Source of the DNA: Candidatus Fermentibacterota bacterium
Lineage (GTDB): Bacteria; Fermentibacterota; Fermentibacteria; Fermentibacterales; Fermentibacteraceae
Assembly: GCA_012523605.1 (NCBI GenBank)
Contig: JAAYTY010000099.1
Span: 1 to 8,915, forward strand
DNA length: 8,915 nucleotides
Direction: 5' to 3'
The translations under genes were made by a program, and so were the position numbers. Below, in pieces: positions 7,608 through 8,915 of this stretch (positions are counted from its first letter, which is position 1; every line of letters starts with the position of its first letter). The notes below the pieces were generated by a model. That model was not told where the DNA came from, ran no database searches, and was given only the letters and a program-made list of their open reading frames with translations.

Positions 7608-8018
7608 CTACTGGATCCTCTTGAGCACCGCCACCCCCGGCATCCCGATCCCGGGTGACGGGAAGTCGGCGATCACGAGGATGTCCTGCTCGGGGTAGTA
7701 GGTGTAGAAGAACAGCGTGAAGAAGTAGAGGTCGGTGTTCTCTCCGATTATCCCGTCGGCGACGTACAACCACGTGTCCTCTTCGGAGTTCGGCAGCATC
7801 CTGGCGCCCGACATGCAGAACTCGTCGGGCCCGATCCCGATGTCCGCCGATCCCGTGGGCTCGAAGGCGTTCTCCTCGATGTCGTAAAGCCGCCATGTCC
7901 CGATCAGCGCATCTTCCACCACCGGGCAGACGGCTCTCGGCGCCTCGAGCCCGGGGGCGGACTGAGCCCGCACGCCGGGGATTGCAGCTGCGAGAAGCAC
8001 GAACAGAGCGTATCTCAT
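7608..8018 (-). CDS. Small secreted protein of unknown function
   Basis: The 136-residue product begins with a typical Sec signal peptide: MRYALFVLLAAAIPGVRA, with likely cleavage after VRA at residue 18. The mature part of about 118 residues has two cysteines (31 and 68) that could pair, a GTWRLYDIEENAF stretch (40-52) reminiscent of the GTW turn of lipocalin-like beta barrels, an aromatic-rich centre (YFFTLFFYTYYPE, 98-110) and strand-like segments to the end. I do not recognise a family; a small lipocalin-like fold is only a guess. A longer in-frame start at 8084 exists, but it would overlap the end of the radical SAM gene and put 22 charged residues before the signal peptide. The ATG at 8018 with GGAGG eight bases upstream is clearly better. 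Its place between a radical SAM gene and a membrane SpeE-like gene makes it a candidate partner or substrate of either, but there is no direct evidence. Confidence 0.8.
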   Translation of the reverse strand: MRYALFVLLAAAIPGVRAQSAPGLEAPRAVCPVVEDALIGTWRLYDIEENAFEPTGSADIGIGPDEFCMSGARMLPNSEEDTWLYVADGIIGENTDLYFFTLFFYTYYPEQDILVIADFPSPGIGMPGVAVLKRIQ

Positions 8019-8021
8019 AGG

Positions 8022-8032
8022 CCCTTCCTCCC
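8022..8032 (-). promoter_or_regulatory. Strong ribosome binding site that fixes the start of the small secreted protein
   Basis: GGGAGGAAGGG on the minus strand places GGAGG (complement of 8027-8031) eight bases before the ATG at 8018. It selects this ATG over the in-frame upstream start at 8084 and places the signal peptide at the N-terminus. Confidence 0.75.
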
Positions 8033-8062
8033 GAGCTTCCTGTTTGCCGGGGAATGCCGCGC

Positions 8063-8915
8063 TCAGATGTCTTCCATACGGCATTCTCCGGCGTCAGGAT
8101 CGAATGAAGCGACTCTCCGACGCGGTTCAGCCTTCCGAACAAGGGCGCTCGAAGCGGAACGCACCATGACCGACGGGTCGGTGACCATCCGGGCAAGGAC
8201 CCCGCAGGGCCACACGCAGCGGCGGCAGCCCCGGATCCCGCGCCTGAACCGGTGCGCCGCTCCTCCTGCGAGCACCCTCTGCAGGGAATAGCCGTGGTCC
8301 TGAATCCTGCCCAGGGGGAATCTCACGTCCTCGCAGGCGAAGACCCAGCCGTCCTCGGCGATCACGCAGATCGAGTCCGGGCCCGGGCAGGGAACAGCTC
8401 CAGTCCCTTCATGAATGCGCCTCATCGTGGAAGCGGCTTCGAGCTGGACCGCCGAAAACACCCTGTCCATGAAGGCCGGGGACCTTCGGACCTCTTCGGC
8501 GTACACCTCGTCCGCCGACGCGGAGTACACGGAGAAATCAAGGGACCGGATCTCGTCTTCGACCGGGCCCGTTCCGTGCGGCGGCGAGAGGACCACCCTG
8601 TCGGCACCGATCTCTCTCCTGCCGAAGGAGACGATCTCACGGAGCGAGGCTTCGTTCGAGCGCACCGCCGTGGTCACGGTCTTGATCGTCAGCCGCCCGC
8701 CGGCCCCGTCCCTGATGCGACGCAGGCGCTCCGCCGTTCGCACGAGCCGGTCGAAGCATCCCTCGACTCCCCTGACGAAGTCGTGTGCGCCGCCGATCCC
8801 GTCGAGCGAGAGTTCTATTTCCAGCCTGACTCGCCGAGGAAGCCTGTCGAGCATCTCTGACACCCCGGAGCAGATGTTCTCGGTGAGCGTGCCGTTGGTT
8901 GGAATGCTTACGATC
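8063..8915 (-). CDS. Radical SAM/SPASM-domain protein, C-terminal 283 residues (5' end outside the window)
   Basis: The frame is open from the window edge. It includes IVSIPTNGTLTENICSG before the first in-frame GTG (8863), so that GTG is internal and the gene is 5'-truncated by the window. Features of the C-terminal half of a radical SAM TIM barrel are visible: the IPTNGTL strand, then ELSLDGIGGAHDFVRGVEGCFD, where SLDG...HD..RG is typical of SPASM-family maturases. Near the end is a SPASM/twitch-like cysteine set: a Cys followed 12 residues later by GWVFAC (CX12GX4C), the RFPLGRIQDHGYSL linker, then CRRCVWPC (CX2CX3C). The CX3CX2C radical SAM cluster motif must lie outside the window. The product probably binds an auxiliary Fe-S cluster and modifies a peptide, protein or small molecule; the substrate is unknown. 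It is the first visible gene of the minus-strand set, 44 bp upstream of the secreted protein gene. Confidence 0.87.
   Translation of the reverse strand, partial: IVSIPTNGTLTENICSGVSEMLDRLPRRVRLEIELSLDGIGGAHDFVRGVEGCFDRLVRTAERLRRIRDGAGGRLTIKTVTTAVRSNEASLREIVSFGRREIGADRVVLSPPHGTGPVEDEIRSLDFSVYSASADEVYAEEVRRSPAFMDRVFSAVQLEAASTMRRIHEGTGAVPCPGPDSICVIAEDGWVFACEDVRFPLGRIQDHGYSLQRVLAGGAAHRFRRGIRGCRRCVWPCGVLARMVTDPSVMVRSASSALVRKAEPRRRVASFDPDAGECRMEDI

Noticed and set aside
6736..7698. 320-codon plus-strand open frame
   Set aside because: It is antisense to the transmembrane half of the SpeE-like protein, low in complexity and without recognisable family features.
8019..8084. Upstream start for the small secreted protein
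   Set aside because: It would overlap the radical SAM gene and bury the signal peptide behind 22 charged residues, whereas the ATG at 8018 has a near-perfect ribosome binding site.
6001..8196. 731-codon minus-strand open frame spanning three genes
   Set aside because: It runs in another frame through the SpeE-like, secreted-protein and radical SAM genes. Its translation is Arg/Gly/Pro-rich and has none of their motifs, so it is a shadow.

Overview
The window is about 8.9 kb of GC-rich bacterial DNA, packed with genes. Base composition and frequent AGG/CGG/GAG/CTC codons look uniform across all genes, so I see no sign of a recent mobile insertion. The Shine-Dalgarno (SD) sequences are strong and purine-rich (GGAGG type). 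A lipoprotein with a plausible lipobox and a '6-bladed beta-propeller' fold suggests a Gram-negative-type envelope. The mix (GGDEF-ATPase-TPR fusions in tandem, beta-propeller lipoprotein, membrane-fused spermidine-synthase-like protein, radical SAM/SPASM protein) resembles uncultured GC-rich lineages such as the FCB group or Fermentibacteria/Eisenbacteria-like phyla. That placement is only an inference.

Left part (1-3420, minus strand): two tandem paralogues of a large signalling protein. The left one is cut by the window edge, with only its first 41 codons visible (1-124). The right one (193-3420) is complete: an N-terminal GGDEF diguanylate cyclase domain with intact GGDEF and RxxD inhibitory-site motifs, a STAND/AAA_16-type ATPase, and a long TPR-like helical array. 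Only 68 bp separate the two genes.

Middle (3421-4782): a 252-bp divergent intergenic region with short direct repeats, then a plus-strand beta-propeller lipoprotein gene. That gene converges on the next minus-strand gene with 4 bp between the stop codons.

Right part (4787-8915, minus strand): four co-directional genes with gaps of 44, 48 and 52 bp, a probable operon. In transcription order they are: a radical SAM/SPASM protein (5' end outside the window), a small secreted protein of unknown function, a membrane-anchored spermidine-synthase-like protein, and an AlaX-type alanyl-tRNA editing protein. The shared transcription is plausible but the functional link is not obvious. Two of the four proteins are predicted to bind S-adenosylmethionine or a relative, and one is exported. 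No RNA genes, CRISPR arrays, insertion sequences or phage genes were seen, and no gene-free stretch exceeds 300 bases.
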